This document shows positions 11,659 through 22,570 of a DNA stretch of 64,000 nucleotides, in pieces. Under the pieces are notes generated by a model. That model was given only the letters and a program-made list of their open reading frames with translations, had not been told where the DNA came from and searched no databases. The stretch is from assembly GCA_003996215.1 (NCBI GenBank), contig QJPP01001705.1, positions 406,001-470,000 on the forward strand, in the 5' to 3' direction. Positions within the stretch are counted from its first letter, which is position 1. The number at the start of each line of letters is the position of its first letter. Both the position numbers and the translations under genes were made by a program. Source of the stretch: Jaltomata sinuosa (lineage: Eukaryota > Streptophyta > Magnoliopsida > Solanales > Solanaceae).

Positions 11659-12140
11659 AAGACAAAAGTGTAAGATAATGTTTGCAAATTAGTGAATAAT
11701 GTAATTAACTCAGACTTTGTTCCTCTCAGGATCACAACCACAAATGGAGAGTACACTCTCAGGATCTAAGGAATTCATCTTACTCTTGCAAAGAAGTAAT
11801 CCCAGGAAAAAGCCTGGACAACACTCAAGTATTTGATCCTCAAGGTACACACATTCTCTATAAGACTGTCAAAAGTTAAGTGCATAAATTAATGTTGTCT
11901 TTTTCATGAGAACCTGATCCTCAGAATCCCTGCGCTTGTTTAAATAATGCAAATCCCTAAGCAAGAAAATCAAATATTGAGCCTTTAATGATTAATTCCC
12001 TCTTTCAAAACTGACAACCATCATTTCAAACCTCTCCCACACTTCAAACACTCTATTTCAAGAAACCATTCATCTCCACAAAACCCTCTGTCACAGATTC
12101 ACCAAACTGTTATTCTCTAAATCTCCAAAATATTCTTACA
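11659..12140 (+). other. Spacer between pol and the extra 3' ORF
   Basis: About 480 bases with no long open frame, AT- and CA-rich. In elements with an ORF downstream of pol this is where a spliced or internally initiated leader for that ORF would lie. The stretch 11990-12140 is C-rich and A-rich like a plant 5' leader and leads straight into the ATG at 12141. I saw no clear splice acceptor. Confidence 0.4.
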
Positions 12141-13738
12141 ATGGCTTCTTCCTCTTCAAAACCTACTGCTTCCCTGTTCTACTTTTTTGTCGATTACTCT
12201 GATGATAAGGACTTCTCCTCATCTAATGCTACTCCCACTCAGGAGGAACAATGATCAAGATCTCCATTTTCTACCCTTCCATTCGTACCGCCTAGATCAC
12301 CAACTCCACTCCTTCATCAAAACCTCCATCCCTATAACCCCAAAAATCTGACTCTTTGAACTTCTCATGGAGTTCAGATGGAACAAATCCCACTGCTCCC
12401 TCTTCTGAAGATCTTCAATCACCCTTCTCTGAGGATAAATATATTGACAGTGATAGGGATGTTCGTATCCCTTCAACACTTATCATGACTCCCATTCTAG
12501 GGTACAAGAAAATGGCTTCCTATAGACTCAAAAGCAAACCCCTGAGAAAACCCTCTAGTATTCTAACACCCTCCTTCTCCCTTCCACTAAGAACTCATTT
12601 CACAAGAAAAAGGGTTGTTGATGCACATAAAGAGGTGGAGAGAAAGAGATCTAGGGTGGCTAGAGGAAAGAAGAAGATTGGGAATGATGATGAACCCATT
12701 AACATATAGGAGAAAGAGATTGCAGAGGAAGAAGAAGCTTCCCCCCTCAAGCTGGAAAAAATAAGAACTATGAGAAGTTCTTAAAGCTGGGACCCCTTAG
12801 CTACGATGCTACACAACACCTCCTGAAAGGGAGAGTTCTTAATGAAGAGGTAATGCTTAATCCTTACATTCATAGGGTACTTGCTAGGCTTAGGTTCTAA
12901 GGGTGGGATCATCTGTTTAAGACTGCTAAACCCATGCTACATAAAGAGTAAGTGGTGGAGTTCTATGCCAACTTAAAAATATTGGATGGGTGGGGGGTTA
13001 GCTCTAGTGTTAAGAGGGTCAAAATTGTTTTTGATCCTCTTAAGTTGGGAGAGATACTGATAGAGCCTTTTGAGGGTTAGAGGAGTATGTTTAGAAGATA
13101 GATGAAGACTGTCTACTGACTAGAAAGTTCTCCCAAGGGAAGAAGAAGAAGGTGGCTAGAAAAGTATTTAAGGGGGAAATGTCTCCTGATCACAACTCCT
13201 GTTTGAGATAGTGAATAAGGAAATATTTCCTAGAGGGGGAAGAAGGCATGAGTCTAGCTTCAGGGACATGGGGATTATGAATGCCTTGGGTATGGATGAG
13301 AGAGTGAACTTTCCTACATTAATGATCAAACATATGGGAAGAGTAACCTCTCCTAAGAGTGGTCCTCATGGGCTAGCTTATGGGTTTCTGCTTACAAAGG
13401 TGTTTAGGAGCTTTGATGTACCTCTAGGAGAGGGAGTTGGAGCCACTAAGAATAATAGAATAACTTTTTACACTCTGGAGGAGTGTGATTGTATGCCTTT
13501 ACAAGCTCCCAAGAGGAAGAGTTCCAGCCCCATGACTTAATCTTTGCTGGATTTAGAAGGTGCTTATAAGGAGATTGCCCAGTTAAAGGAAGAGAATGCT
13601 GGTTTAAAGGAGTGTATGGCTGCCTTCCAAGCTCATGTGGACACTCTAAAGACTGAGATAATGGTCCAGCAAAACAAGCACTTTGACAATATCCAGTCTC
13701 TTATGGATCTCCTTCCCAAGTCCAAACCTTTCTTCTGA
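12141..13738 (+). pseudogene. Extra 3' ORF of the Sirevirus: acidic N-terminus, transposon-protein-like domain, coiled coil
   Basis: The reading starts ATGGCTTCTTCC at 12141 and ends at the TGA at 13736-13738. Interrupted frames encode, in order: a short Ser/Asp-rich N-terminus stopped at 12251; an acidic-then-basic linker (12356-12709) with an 'RKRVVDAHKEVERKRSRVARGKKK' type basic patch; the core domain (about 12780-13520) with the 'SSFRDMGIMNA', 'HMGRVTSPKSGPHGLAYGF' and 'FDVPLGEGVGATKN' regions, resembling the plant 'putative transposon protein' family; and a coiled coil (13544-13735). Its position between pol and the polypurine tract is where Sireviruses may carry an envelope-like ORF, but no signal peptide or membrane segment is visible, so I do not call it envelope. 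The same ORF, truncated, is at 4045-5413. Confidence 0.6.
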
Positions 13739-14256
13739 TCCTTCTCAGCCTCCTTTGATCCCAGACCCCCTCCCCTCTATTAAAAATATTCCTTTTTAGT
13801 TCTTCTTGACAGGAAAATATTGGTTTTTTTGTAATTAATTTTTGATATATTTTGTTTTGGACCAATGGTTGGCTTAATTTGTGCTCATCTATGCTTGCTT
13901 ATCATTCCTTGCTTTATGGTACTTTCTTATGCTTGAGTGGATACTGACCTTGAATTCTTGCTAGTTTCTTTCTTGATTGTGGCTCTGTTGCCCCAGTGGC
14001 CATGAGTTCATTACATGTTTTATTCATTAGTTAGCTTTCTTTATCTTTCTTTGGTTTTTACTAATGTCAAAAAGGGGAAGAAAGTCAGAACTAGTTATGT
14101 TTGAGTAGTAGTGTTATTCATGTATTTTGTTGATAAAGCTGTGAGGACCAGGTTCCAGGATGATATCAGACCACTGATGCACTATGGGTGACACTGTTCC
14201 ACATATGGATTTTTACAAAAAATGAATAAGTTTGCCATCATCAAAAAGGGGGAAAT
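13739..14256 (+). other. Conserved 3' untranslated stretch and polypurine tract of the Sirevirus
   Basis: This non-coding segment is closely similar to 5414-5928, about as conserved as the LTRs. The polypurine tract (AAAAAGGGGGA, 14243-14253) lies immediately before the LTR start. It primes plus-strand DNA synthesis in LTR elements. Confidence 0.7.
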
Positions 14257-14914
14257 TAAAGAAACCTTGTCGAACAATTTTGATAATGAGGCAAAACCTA
14301 TTTTTGGTAAAAGTATATTTATGGTAATAAAGTATAAAAGGTAGTATCCATGTCAAATAAGGAGAACATCACGAATTAAGAGATGTGTCATTGTATAACA
14401 AGGAAAGGTTTTTAGCTTTCCTATTAAAGAGAGGACAACTTGATACATCTACAAAATCAAGAGAAGAGAACAGTCGAGAACTCACCTATTGCATACACAG
14501 AGAAAGAATTATTCTCAAACAGTAGGAGATCTCAACAAGCAGGCTCAAGGAGATTCAGAAGAAGTCATTCGCAATAAAGTTTTTGTGTTCGTCTGTGTTC
14601 GAAAGAAGCATAGTTTAGTTATTGATTGGAGAGTTTGAGAGACTTGTAACAAGAAGCAAGTTTGGCTTCTTGAGAGAGTTGTTGTGAAGAAACAGTTGTA
14701 GTTATTGTTGAGGCTGGGTACTAGATGTAGTTCTTTTGATTATTGAGTTGTAATCATAAAACTTGAAGTAATTAGTAAAATAGAGATCGTGGTTTTTACT
14801 CCTTGAGTGAGGAGGTTTTCCACGTACATTGTGTGTGAATTTACTTATTACTTTAAGAGGAACTGTTCTAAGGACCTGGTCCCTAAATTAAATAGTGGGC
14901 ACCAACTTTCTTCA
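14257..14914 (+). repeat. Sirevirus 3' LTR
   Basis: Homologous to 5929-6587 end to end. It starts TAAAGAAACC (first dinucleotide TG changed to TA) and ends TTCA at 14914, with TATAAAAG at 14333-14340. No usable target-site duplication can be read because the left end of the tandem is missing. Confidence 0.8.
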
Positions 14915-15334
14915 ATTATACATAATTGAAGTATAATGCTTGAATTAAAGGGTAACTCCAAAAGAAATAATTACAATAGTTCCTATATACATGATTTCTT
15001 AAAACACCCTTTTAAAATCGCAATTGTTATAAGTTTGATAATATGGGTCTTGAATTTCAAATATGAAAAAGTGAGATTAAATTAAGTGGGTGTTATTGAA
15101 AAAATTGAAAAAATTGGCAAAGGTGAAGACTGTCAATATAAACTACTTTTAGATAGGGTGAGAATGGTAGGTAGATATCGAATTACAATATCAAAATTAA
15201 AAATTTTAATACCAGAGTTTCGATATTATGAAATTTGATATGCATTTTAACTGATGATGAACTGCACCTTTTAACTGGAGTAATATGGGATCACTATCTT
15301 GTTTCTCTTTCACCTCCGCTACTAATGAAGATTT
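14915..15334. other. AT-rich stretch without recognised features
   Basis: It lies between the Sirevirus LTR and the RNase H of gypsy element B. I see no gene, terminal repeat or known element boundary. It should contain either the flank of the Sirevirus insertion or the site where element B was truncated. Confidence 0.4.
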
Positions 15335-17250
15335 TTACCCATTCTGGACTATCACACCACCATCTGTCGTGTCCATGAGGCAAACTCCTAAGCAAGCAAG
15401 CCTATGAATATCCCTGGCTAATTCTTTCATCTCTTTCTCAACATGTGACACACTATCCATGGACAGTTTGCTGAGGACATCAGCCTCTACATTGGCCTTA
15501 CTCAGATGGTAGAGCACATTCATAACATAGTCTTTGAGGAACTTGAGCCATCTTCTCTGATGAAGATTCAGCTCTTTCTGGGTGAAAACATACTGGAGGC
15601 TCTTATGATCTATGAACACGTCTACATGGACACCATACAAGTAATGTCTCCAAATCTTTAGGGCAAACACAACTACTGCAAGCTCAAGGTCATACGTCGG
15701 GTAGTTTTTCTTATGAATCTTAAGCTGCCTGGATGCATAAGCTATGACCATAACATGTTGCATCAAGACGCAGCCCAAGCCAACCCTGGATGCATCACAA
15801 TAAACCATGAAGCCATTTGTACCCTCTGGTAGAGTTAACACGGGAGCTGTAGTAAACCTAGTTTTCAACTCTAGAAAAACTCTTCTTGCACTCATCTGAT
15901 CAGTGAAACTTGACCTTCTTCTGAGTCAACTTGGTCAATGGTGCAGCTATGGATGAAAATCCTTCAATAATCCTCCTTTAGTAATCGTCCAAATCTAAGA
16001 AGCTTCTAATGTCTATCAGAGAGGTGGGTCTGGGCCAGTTCTTCACTACCTCAGTCTTCTGAGAATCAACTCGGATGCCCTCACTAGACACCACATGACC
16101 AAGGAAGGCAACTGACTTTAATCAAAACTCACACTTGCTGAATTTTGCAAATAACTAACGATCCCTGAGAGTTTGAAGCATAACTCTCAAATGATTCACA
16201 TGCTCCTCTTCGCTTCGAGAATATACAATTATATTATCAATGAAGATAATGACAAACAAGTCTGTATACTGCTTGAACACTCTACTCAAAAAATCCATGA
16301 AAGCTACAGGAGCATTCATTCCAATATACATAACTACAAATTCATAGTGACCATACCGAGTTCTGAAGGTTGTCTTCAGAATGTCATTATTTTTGACTCT
16401 AAGCTGATGATAGATGGATCTGAGGTCTATCTTAGAAAAGCAACTAGCACCCTAAAGATGGTCGAACAAGTCATCAATCCTGGGGAAGGGATACTTATTC
16501 TTGATTGTGACTTTGTTCAACTGATAGTAGTCGATGCACATCCTGAGGGAATCGTCTTTCTTACGCACGAAAAGCACTGGAGCACCCCATGGAGAGATGT
16601 TGGGTCTGATGAAGCCCTTATCTAAAAGGTTTTTAAATTATTCCTTCAATTCCTTAAGCTCACCTGGAGCCATTCTGTAAGGAGAAATCAAAATAGGCTG
16701 GGTATCTGGAAGGAGATCTATTTCGAAGTCAATTTCCCTTTTGGGAGAAACTCTGGGAAGATCTTCTAGAAACACTTCTGGGAATTTATTCACCACTAAG
16801 ACTGACTCAAGAGTTAGGGTCTTGGAGTTTGAATCCTTAACCCAAACAAGATGATAAATATACTCTTTGGAAATCATTTTTCTAGACTTAAGGTAAGAGA
16901 TGAGTTGACCTACAGACACTGAGGTGTTACCCTTCCACTCTAAGATTGGCTCATTTGGAAACTGAAATCGAATGATCCTAGTTCTACAATTAATTGAGGC
17001 ATAACAAGAATGTAACCAATCTATTCCTAGAATAATATTAAAGTCAGTCATTTCTAACTCTACAAGATCGGCTGAGGTAACTTTCTGGGAAACTGTCCAA
17101 TTGTAGTAGAGACTGAGAAAGCTTCTGGGAGGATTTTTGGATTGACACAAAAATTCACTACTATATAAAGAGTTACAAAATAAAGGGTATCCCCTAGGTC
17201 TAACAATGCATAAACATCCAAGTGAAAGACTTGTAATGTACCTGTGACCA
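15335..17250 (-). pseudogene. Gypsy element B: protease, reverse transcriptase, RNase H (integrase missing)
   Basis: Read on the minus strand. The protease remnant around 17060-17250 has 'ALLDLGDT' where the family has an Asp-Pro-Gly/Asp-Ser-Gly-like site. The linker to RT is at 16638-17060 ('MTDFNIILGIDWL', 'VVNKFPEVF', 'PYRMAPGELKELKE'). RT runs from about 16640 to 15900, with the catalytic box reading FIDN instead of FIDD (about 16215-16245). RNase H fills 15335-15895 and is open for 186 codons, including 'FMVYCDASRVGLGCVLMQ', 'YDLELAVVVFALKIWRHYL' and 'FIDHKSLQYVF'. The sequence stops at the linker after RNase H ('LMDTTDGGVIVQNG'); no integrase or 3' LTR follows. The changed catalytic Asp plus stops mean it is dead. 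Confidence 0.8.
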
Positions 17251-18640
17251 TATCGGGAGAATCCTCCTAATCCTATCGAGTTTGAAGGGCATACAATCTA
17301 TTTTGGCGTTGACCGCCACTTGCACTAGATGAGACACCCTCTTGAGTCAGGCGACCTGCTGGAGCTATCGTGGAGTTAGCCTGATTCTACGGGCGAGTAT
17401 CCCTGCCCTTCTGAGAAGTTATTGGGCACTCTTTCTTTTTGTAGCTTGTCTTACCACACCCAAAACAATTACCACTGCCTACCATACACTCACCTTGGTG
17501 GTTCCTACCATACTTCTTGCAAACTGGATGAGTTCACCCGCTAGTGACTGTACTTTGGGACTTAGAGCCTAGTGCCCTATCCCTCCTATCCTGCCTGGAA
17601 TTAGGCACTGGAGCACTAGCAGAGGATGGGGCTGGAGCTGAAGATTTCTGATGGTATTGAGAGCAGTAACCACCATCTGACTTCTGCTGAGAGTAGTTAA
17701 ATTCACCTGTTCTAGCTCTTTTGTTGTCTCCTCCCCTTTCCTTGATCTTCTCTTCTTTGATATGTTAGGCATAAGTCACCAACCTGGAAATATCCATCTC
17801 CTTAACCAGGATTGCAATCTTGCACTTCTTGACCACATCATAGGACATACCAGATATGAACTTACTCATACGGGCCCAGGAGTCAGCTACCATTGTCGGA
17901 GCATACTTAGACAACTGAGTAAACTTGAGTGCGTACTCTTTCACACTCATATCATTCTGCTTCAAGTTGATGAACTCTTGGACCTTGGCTTCCCTGATCT
18001 CAAGTGGGAAAAACCTATCCAAAAATGCGGTCTTAAAGTGGTTCCAATCCACTGGACCTGCATTAGCACAACGAGACTCCTTCCATTATTGGTACTAAGT
18101 ATAAGCCACTCCTTTTAGCTGGTAAGCGGTTAAGTCTGCACTCTTGATCGGAGTGAAACCCATAATCTCTGTCACCTTCTGGATATCATCAAGAAATTCC
18201 AATGGATCCTCTTTGGACTTGGACCCATGAAACTCTGGAGGATTCATCCGAGTGAAGTCTCGGATTCTAGTTGTGGCAGAGTTATTCTGAGGTGGAGCTG
18301 GTGCCATAGCCTGTTGGTTGACCTAAGCGGTCATGTCCTGAGCAAGCACCTGAAAAGAAGCCTTGAATTTAGCATGAGTGACTTGCTCATTCAGAGGGTC
18401 TGCTGGAGCTGCTGGTTTCTTGCGTTGGCTCTTCTAGGAGGCCTTTTCGGAAACATATAGATCATGAGTTAGAAGGAGATTAAATAGAGTTCATACCCTA
18501 TGGCATGAGATGGAAAATAAGAAATGAATTTTTTCCTAATGACGTCTCATAGCTTCTTCCTCATAAGTGTGGCGCGCTTCACCCTCATGAAGAAGACTCT
18601 ACTCGATGTGGCTTTCTGACACCCTAGGACACTTGAACCC
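17251..18640 (-). pseudogene. Gypsy element B: gag, degenerate
   Basis: On the minus strand the gag N-terminus is at 18307-18095 (an 'RDFTRMNPPEFHGSKSKEDPLEFL' type start). The retrotransposon-gag core is at 18052-17765 ('FLDRFFPLEIREAKVQEFINL', 'YALKFTQLSKYAP'), and a Cys-rich tail at about 17540-17440 carries a zinc knuckle CFGCGKTSYKKKEC, in which the histidine is replaced by tyrosine. Stops and shifts separate the pieces. A short leader lies between gag and the primer-binding site. Confidence 0.75.
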
Positions 18641-18657
18641 GATGCTTTGATACCAAG
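18636..18657 (-). promoter_or_regulatory. Element B primer-binding site
   Basis: On the minus strand the sequence after the LTR reads AACTTGGTATCAAAGCATCG, the familiar gypsy start (TTGGTATCA...) complementary to the tRNA-Met 3' end. It fixes the LTR boundary near 18658-18661. Confidence 0.7.
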
Positions 18658-20702
18658 TTTTCACTCCCCGAGGCTACCATCTTGACGTAACATGGTGCTT
18701 GGTGTCACAAGTGACCCTAAGCTAACCCATGGTCTGGCATATCTAGACAAATTCTGATAATATATGAATTGTGTAGAAAACTGAACTGATCTTAATATAT
18801 AAGTTAGAAAAAGAAATCCAAACATGTCTGAATATACAATTAAAATGAGAATATAGTAAGTCTGGAAATAAAACTAACAACCCAATAGCTGAATCTAGTT
18901 CTATGTCTGAAAGCCTCTAACTGATGTGAGTCGCTGGGAAAAGCCCCCAGCTAACTCTAATAGTCTGAACTAAAATATAAAACTGAATGAAGTAAGCATA
19001 ACTATCATCCTCGAATGATGAGGACTCACCACTAAGCTACTGAGCGAGGACTGGAAAGTCGCACTAAGCGTGATCTGGATTCTGAATGCATGAACCTATA
19101 TCATGACAAGATGTAGCACAAAAATATGCGTCAGTACTCCAAATATACTGAGCATGCGGGATATATGCAAAGTTGTACAACATAAATACTGAACATGGAA
19201 ATACACAGTGAAGCATGAACTGAAGGATAAGATGAATGCAGTGACCAAGGAGCTAACATGAATACTATAACATGATGAACTGAACTGAATAACTGAAATA
19301 GATACTGAATACAAGGTTAATGCAATATGAGTCTGACTGTGGCAGCTACTATTAACTGACATACCCCAAGCTGAGCTAACTGTGGGGCTAACCTATAATC
19401 CTGGATAAAAGGGTGTTCATACCTTGCCAAGGGTATTAACAAATCTGACGTAGATCCACTAAACTGATTTCCACAAGGGACAAGGGTGTCAAGCCTAATC
19501 TGACAGGTGACCCCTTTAGAACGTACAGTGGCGCCGTAGTTCTGGGACTCAGGGACTTCTACCAAAGGTCTCAGCCTAAACTGGCAGGTGAGCCTTCATC
19601 CCTTTGTCTACTCGGTGCTAAGTCTACTCCCAACTGAATAAATAAGCAATGAATGCAAAATCTGAAATGTTGGATAGCTTAAATACTGATAATCATCTAA
19701 GAATGCAATATAATAATACTGAAACTAATAGCATTACAATTTTGAAGCATAACTGTCTGAATCATCTGACTAGAAAGTATAACTTATGAGTACTGGAATT
19801 GGCACAAGCTAGGTTATTGATCTTTGTACATATGGATATCCTAGGTTCCCAAGAAAACATGTAATAAATATCATACAGTAATAGAATCTGAATTGTAAGG
19901 GTTTCATAAAGTTTAGGAACCCTAGTTCTGAAGAACTAATTTAGAACTGAGAAATTGGACTGAATCTAGGGATTCAATGGGTGAAAGGAACCCACTGATG
20001 AAATACCACATACCTGGAAGAAGATTCTACGCTGAAATCCTTGGATTTTGTGCTGAGCTTGAAAAAGACATCTTGCTTGTTCTTGAGAGAAATTGATGCT
20101 TCTTTTCTCTATTTCTCTAAATGTCAGATGATTACTTGGGAATGGGAGGTTTTAGGTAGCTTTTGACTAATTAATTAGGCTTAGACTTAGAAAAATGACA
20201 TAGCTTAGGCCTTAAACGAGATAGAAAAAGTCCAAAACACCCCTGGGAAAATAAAAGAAATCTACTAAAAAAATTATGACTCAGGTTCCATAGATAGGTT
20301 CTACGGTCCGTAGATACTTCCATGGCCTGTAAAAACCCTGTCATGGTTTCTGGCCTTTTTGTCGAGTCTCAGGTCTGATTTCCATGAACCAATTTCATGA
20401 CTCGTGGATCATTCCACGATCCGTAGAACCAGTTTGTGGTTCTCAGATAAATGGTAGGCCTCAGGTCTGAGTTCCACGGACCCAATCCACGGGTTGTGGA
20501 TCAATCCTTAATTTGTAGACACTGGTCGTGGTTCTCAGACCAAATCATCTGGTCTCTAATCTGATTCCACGGGCTCAGTCCACAGCTCGTGGACTGTGCC
20601 ATGACTCATTGACCTGGCTCGTGGATCCTGTCTGACATCTGAATAGTTTCACACTTAGGATTTTAAGCTGGTTCTAGGCTTAGGATTTTTGGGGTGTTAC
20701 AG
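18658..20702 (-). repeat. Element B 5' LTR
   Basis: On the minus strand it starts TGTAACACCCCAAAAATCC at 20702. It ends near 18661 after '...gtagcctcggggagtga', a decayed version of the common 'gcctcggggcgtgaca' terminus. About 2.04 kb. The 5' part holds a tandem repeat of about 92 bp (20290-20640). No ORF is meaningful here. It abuts the truncated LTR of element C at 20702/20703. Confidence 0.75.
20290..20640. repeat. About 92-bp tandem repeat, three degenerate units, in LTR B
   Basis: A unit containing (A/G)GTCTGA-T/G-TTCCACGG recurs at about 20371, 20463 and 20556. Each is accompanied by TCGTGGATC/CCGTGGA-like inverted words and by GTGGTTCTCAGA. The units are rich in CCACGG and its complement, so each can form a short hairpin. 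Confidence 0.6.
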
Positions 20703-21164
20703 CATTATTTTATGATGCAAATTCGGATACTCAGGTCCATAACCAGGAGCTTCATTAGATTTCACCTCCTCAGCTTATGGTGAGTCCTCTTTGTATTCAG
20801 AGGACTTAATAATGTCTAGTTCATTAGTCCAGTAGTTTAGTTTTTCTAAATAATGGTAGACCAGGGGCTTTGTCCCGGTAGATAGTACTTAGTTATGTTT
20901 TAAGAGGCTTCATAGACAGTTAGTTGATGTGCAGTTAGTTAATGTGTCAGTTCAGATTGTATTCAACTATCAGTTTGACGTTTAAGTCTCAATCATAAAA
21001 GTACTTCACTTTATTTCAAAAGCTTAAATCTTATTACATATTTTTCAGAGCTTCCACTTATCTTCAAATATATCTTTTAGTAGTATGTCAGACCAAGGGT
21101 ATGCTCGAGCCAGTAATGACTTCAGGTGTTGGCTATGCCCAGGGTCTAGGCTTAGGGCATGATA
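20703..21164 (+). repeat. Element C 5' LTR, right-hand remnant
   Basis: It aligns with the last about 457 bases of the 3' LTR (27996-28452), sharing 'ATTTTATGATGCA', 'TTAGATTTCACCTCCTCAGC' and the terminal 'GGTCTAGGCT'-type block. The final CA is changed to TA. The left 1.7 kb is absent; the break coincides exactly with the start of element B. Confidence 0.75.
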
Positions 21165-21186
21165 AACTTGGTATCAGCACCCTTTG
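21165..21186 (+). promoter_or_regulatory. Element C primer-binding site
   Basis: AACTTGGTATCAGCACCCTT follows the LTR remnant, a gypsy primer-binding site of the tRNA-Met type with changes after the first nine bases. Confidence 0.7.
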
Positions 21187-21369
21187 ATCAAGTGTCCTAG
21201 GATGTCTATGAAGCCGTAAGTAGTGTTGTCCTTTTTATAGGTATGAAGCACGCCAAACTTATAACTAGTAAGCTGCAGGACATTAGAAAGTTCCACCTTT
21301 CTTTCATACTCTAGTTTGTGCGATAGAGTTAAACTCTATGAAACTATTTTAAATCGTGTGTTATACATA

Positions 21370-22570
21370 TTTTAGATCATTCCTCTGAAGAGAACAGCTG
21401 ACAAAGAGCTACCACCAGTACTGAGGTTTCTGTTGTGGCCAATGCCAGTGTTATGCCTCCATGTCAGGGAATGCATACCAGGAATATAGGTTGCTCTTCT
21501 GGACAGAATGTTAACACTAAGTCTCCACCTCTAACATCAAGTCCAGTGGAAGGTCCTGAGTCATCTACTCCTCAGCTAACGAATACTTCAGATGTTGAGT
21601 TCAGAGAAGCTATCAAGATGCTCACTTATCTTATTGCAGCTCAATCACATCATCAGGGTGTAGCCTCTTTCAGTTCTAGTTTGCATTGACTTCTCTGATA
21701 CTTACAGGATTCGTGAGTTCCTCAGGATGAATCCTCCAGTTTTCACAGGTCCAAGGCTAAAGAGGACCCCCAGAACTTCATTGATGAGATTCAAAATATC
21801 CTTAGGGTAATGCACGTTAGTGATACCAAAGGGGTTTAGTTTGTCTCCTATCATTTGAAGGATGTTGCTAATACATGGAATGACCAGTGAGAGTTGAGTC
21901 ATGGTGAGGATGCAGCTCCTGCAAAATAAGGAGATTTGATGGATGCTTTTGTTGATCATTTCTTTCCCTTAGAGTTGAGGAAAGCTAAGGATGACAATTT
22001 TATGAACCTCAAGTAGGATACCATAAGTGTGAAAGAAAATAGTCTTACGTTCAGACAGTTGTCTTGGTATGCTTCGAAAGTGGTGTCCACTATGAGGGCA
22101 AGGATGAGGAAGTTTGTGTCAGGTGTGGGAAGACAGTTGGAGAAGGAGTGTGCTTCAGCCTTGCAACATAATGATATAGGCATATCTAGTTGATGATTTA
22201 TGCCTAGTAGACCAAACAAACCAAACATAAGGATAGGGAAGAGAACTAGAATAAGAGGCTCGGATTAGCTGGCAATGAGGTACGTCACCAGAAGAACCAC
22301 AATAGTAGATCTTTCTTTCATAATAGGTCATTGGTATCTTCTCCATATTCAGCTTGTGCGCCTACTCAGAGGCCCAGGAATGACTAGAGGTTCCAGACCA
22401 ATCAGATTTTTTATGCACCAGGCTCAGAGTCTTAGGGTAGTGTTACATAAGGGACTCCAGAGTACCATGCTTGCAGCAAGTGTGGTAGGAAACATCTGGG
22501 GGAATGTTACTCAAGTGTGAATAGGTGTTTTAGGTGCATCCAACTGACCACTTTCTGAAAGATTTCCCCT
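21370..22570 (+). pseudogene. Element C gag, degenerate
   Basis: Gag starts near 21376 ('PLKRTADKELPP') and includes an open part at 21435-21689. The gag core ('MNPPVFTG', 'EDPQNFIDEI', 'FFPLELRKAK') is scattered across frames at 21720-22010. The zinc knuckle region at 22460-22560 keeps 'CSKCGRK' and 'CFRC', but the second half (His and last Cys) is lost. Stops are frequent. Confidence 0.65.

Noticed and set aside
12141..13738. Calling the extra Sirevirus ORF an envelope protein
   Set aside because: The position fits, but no signal peptide, transmembrane segment or fusion-like features are visible; the domain resembles a plant transposon-protein family instead.
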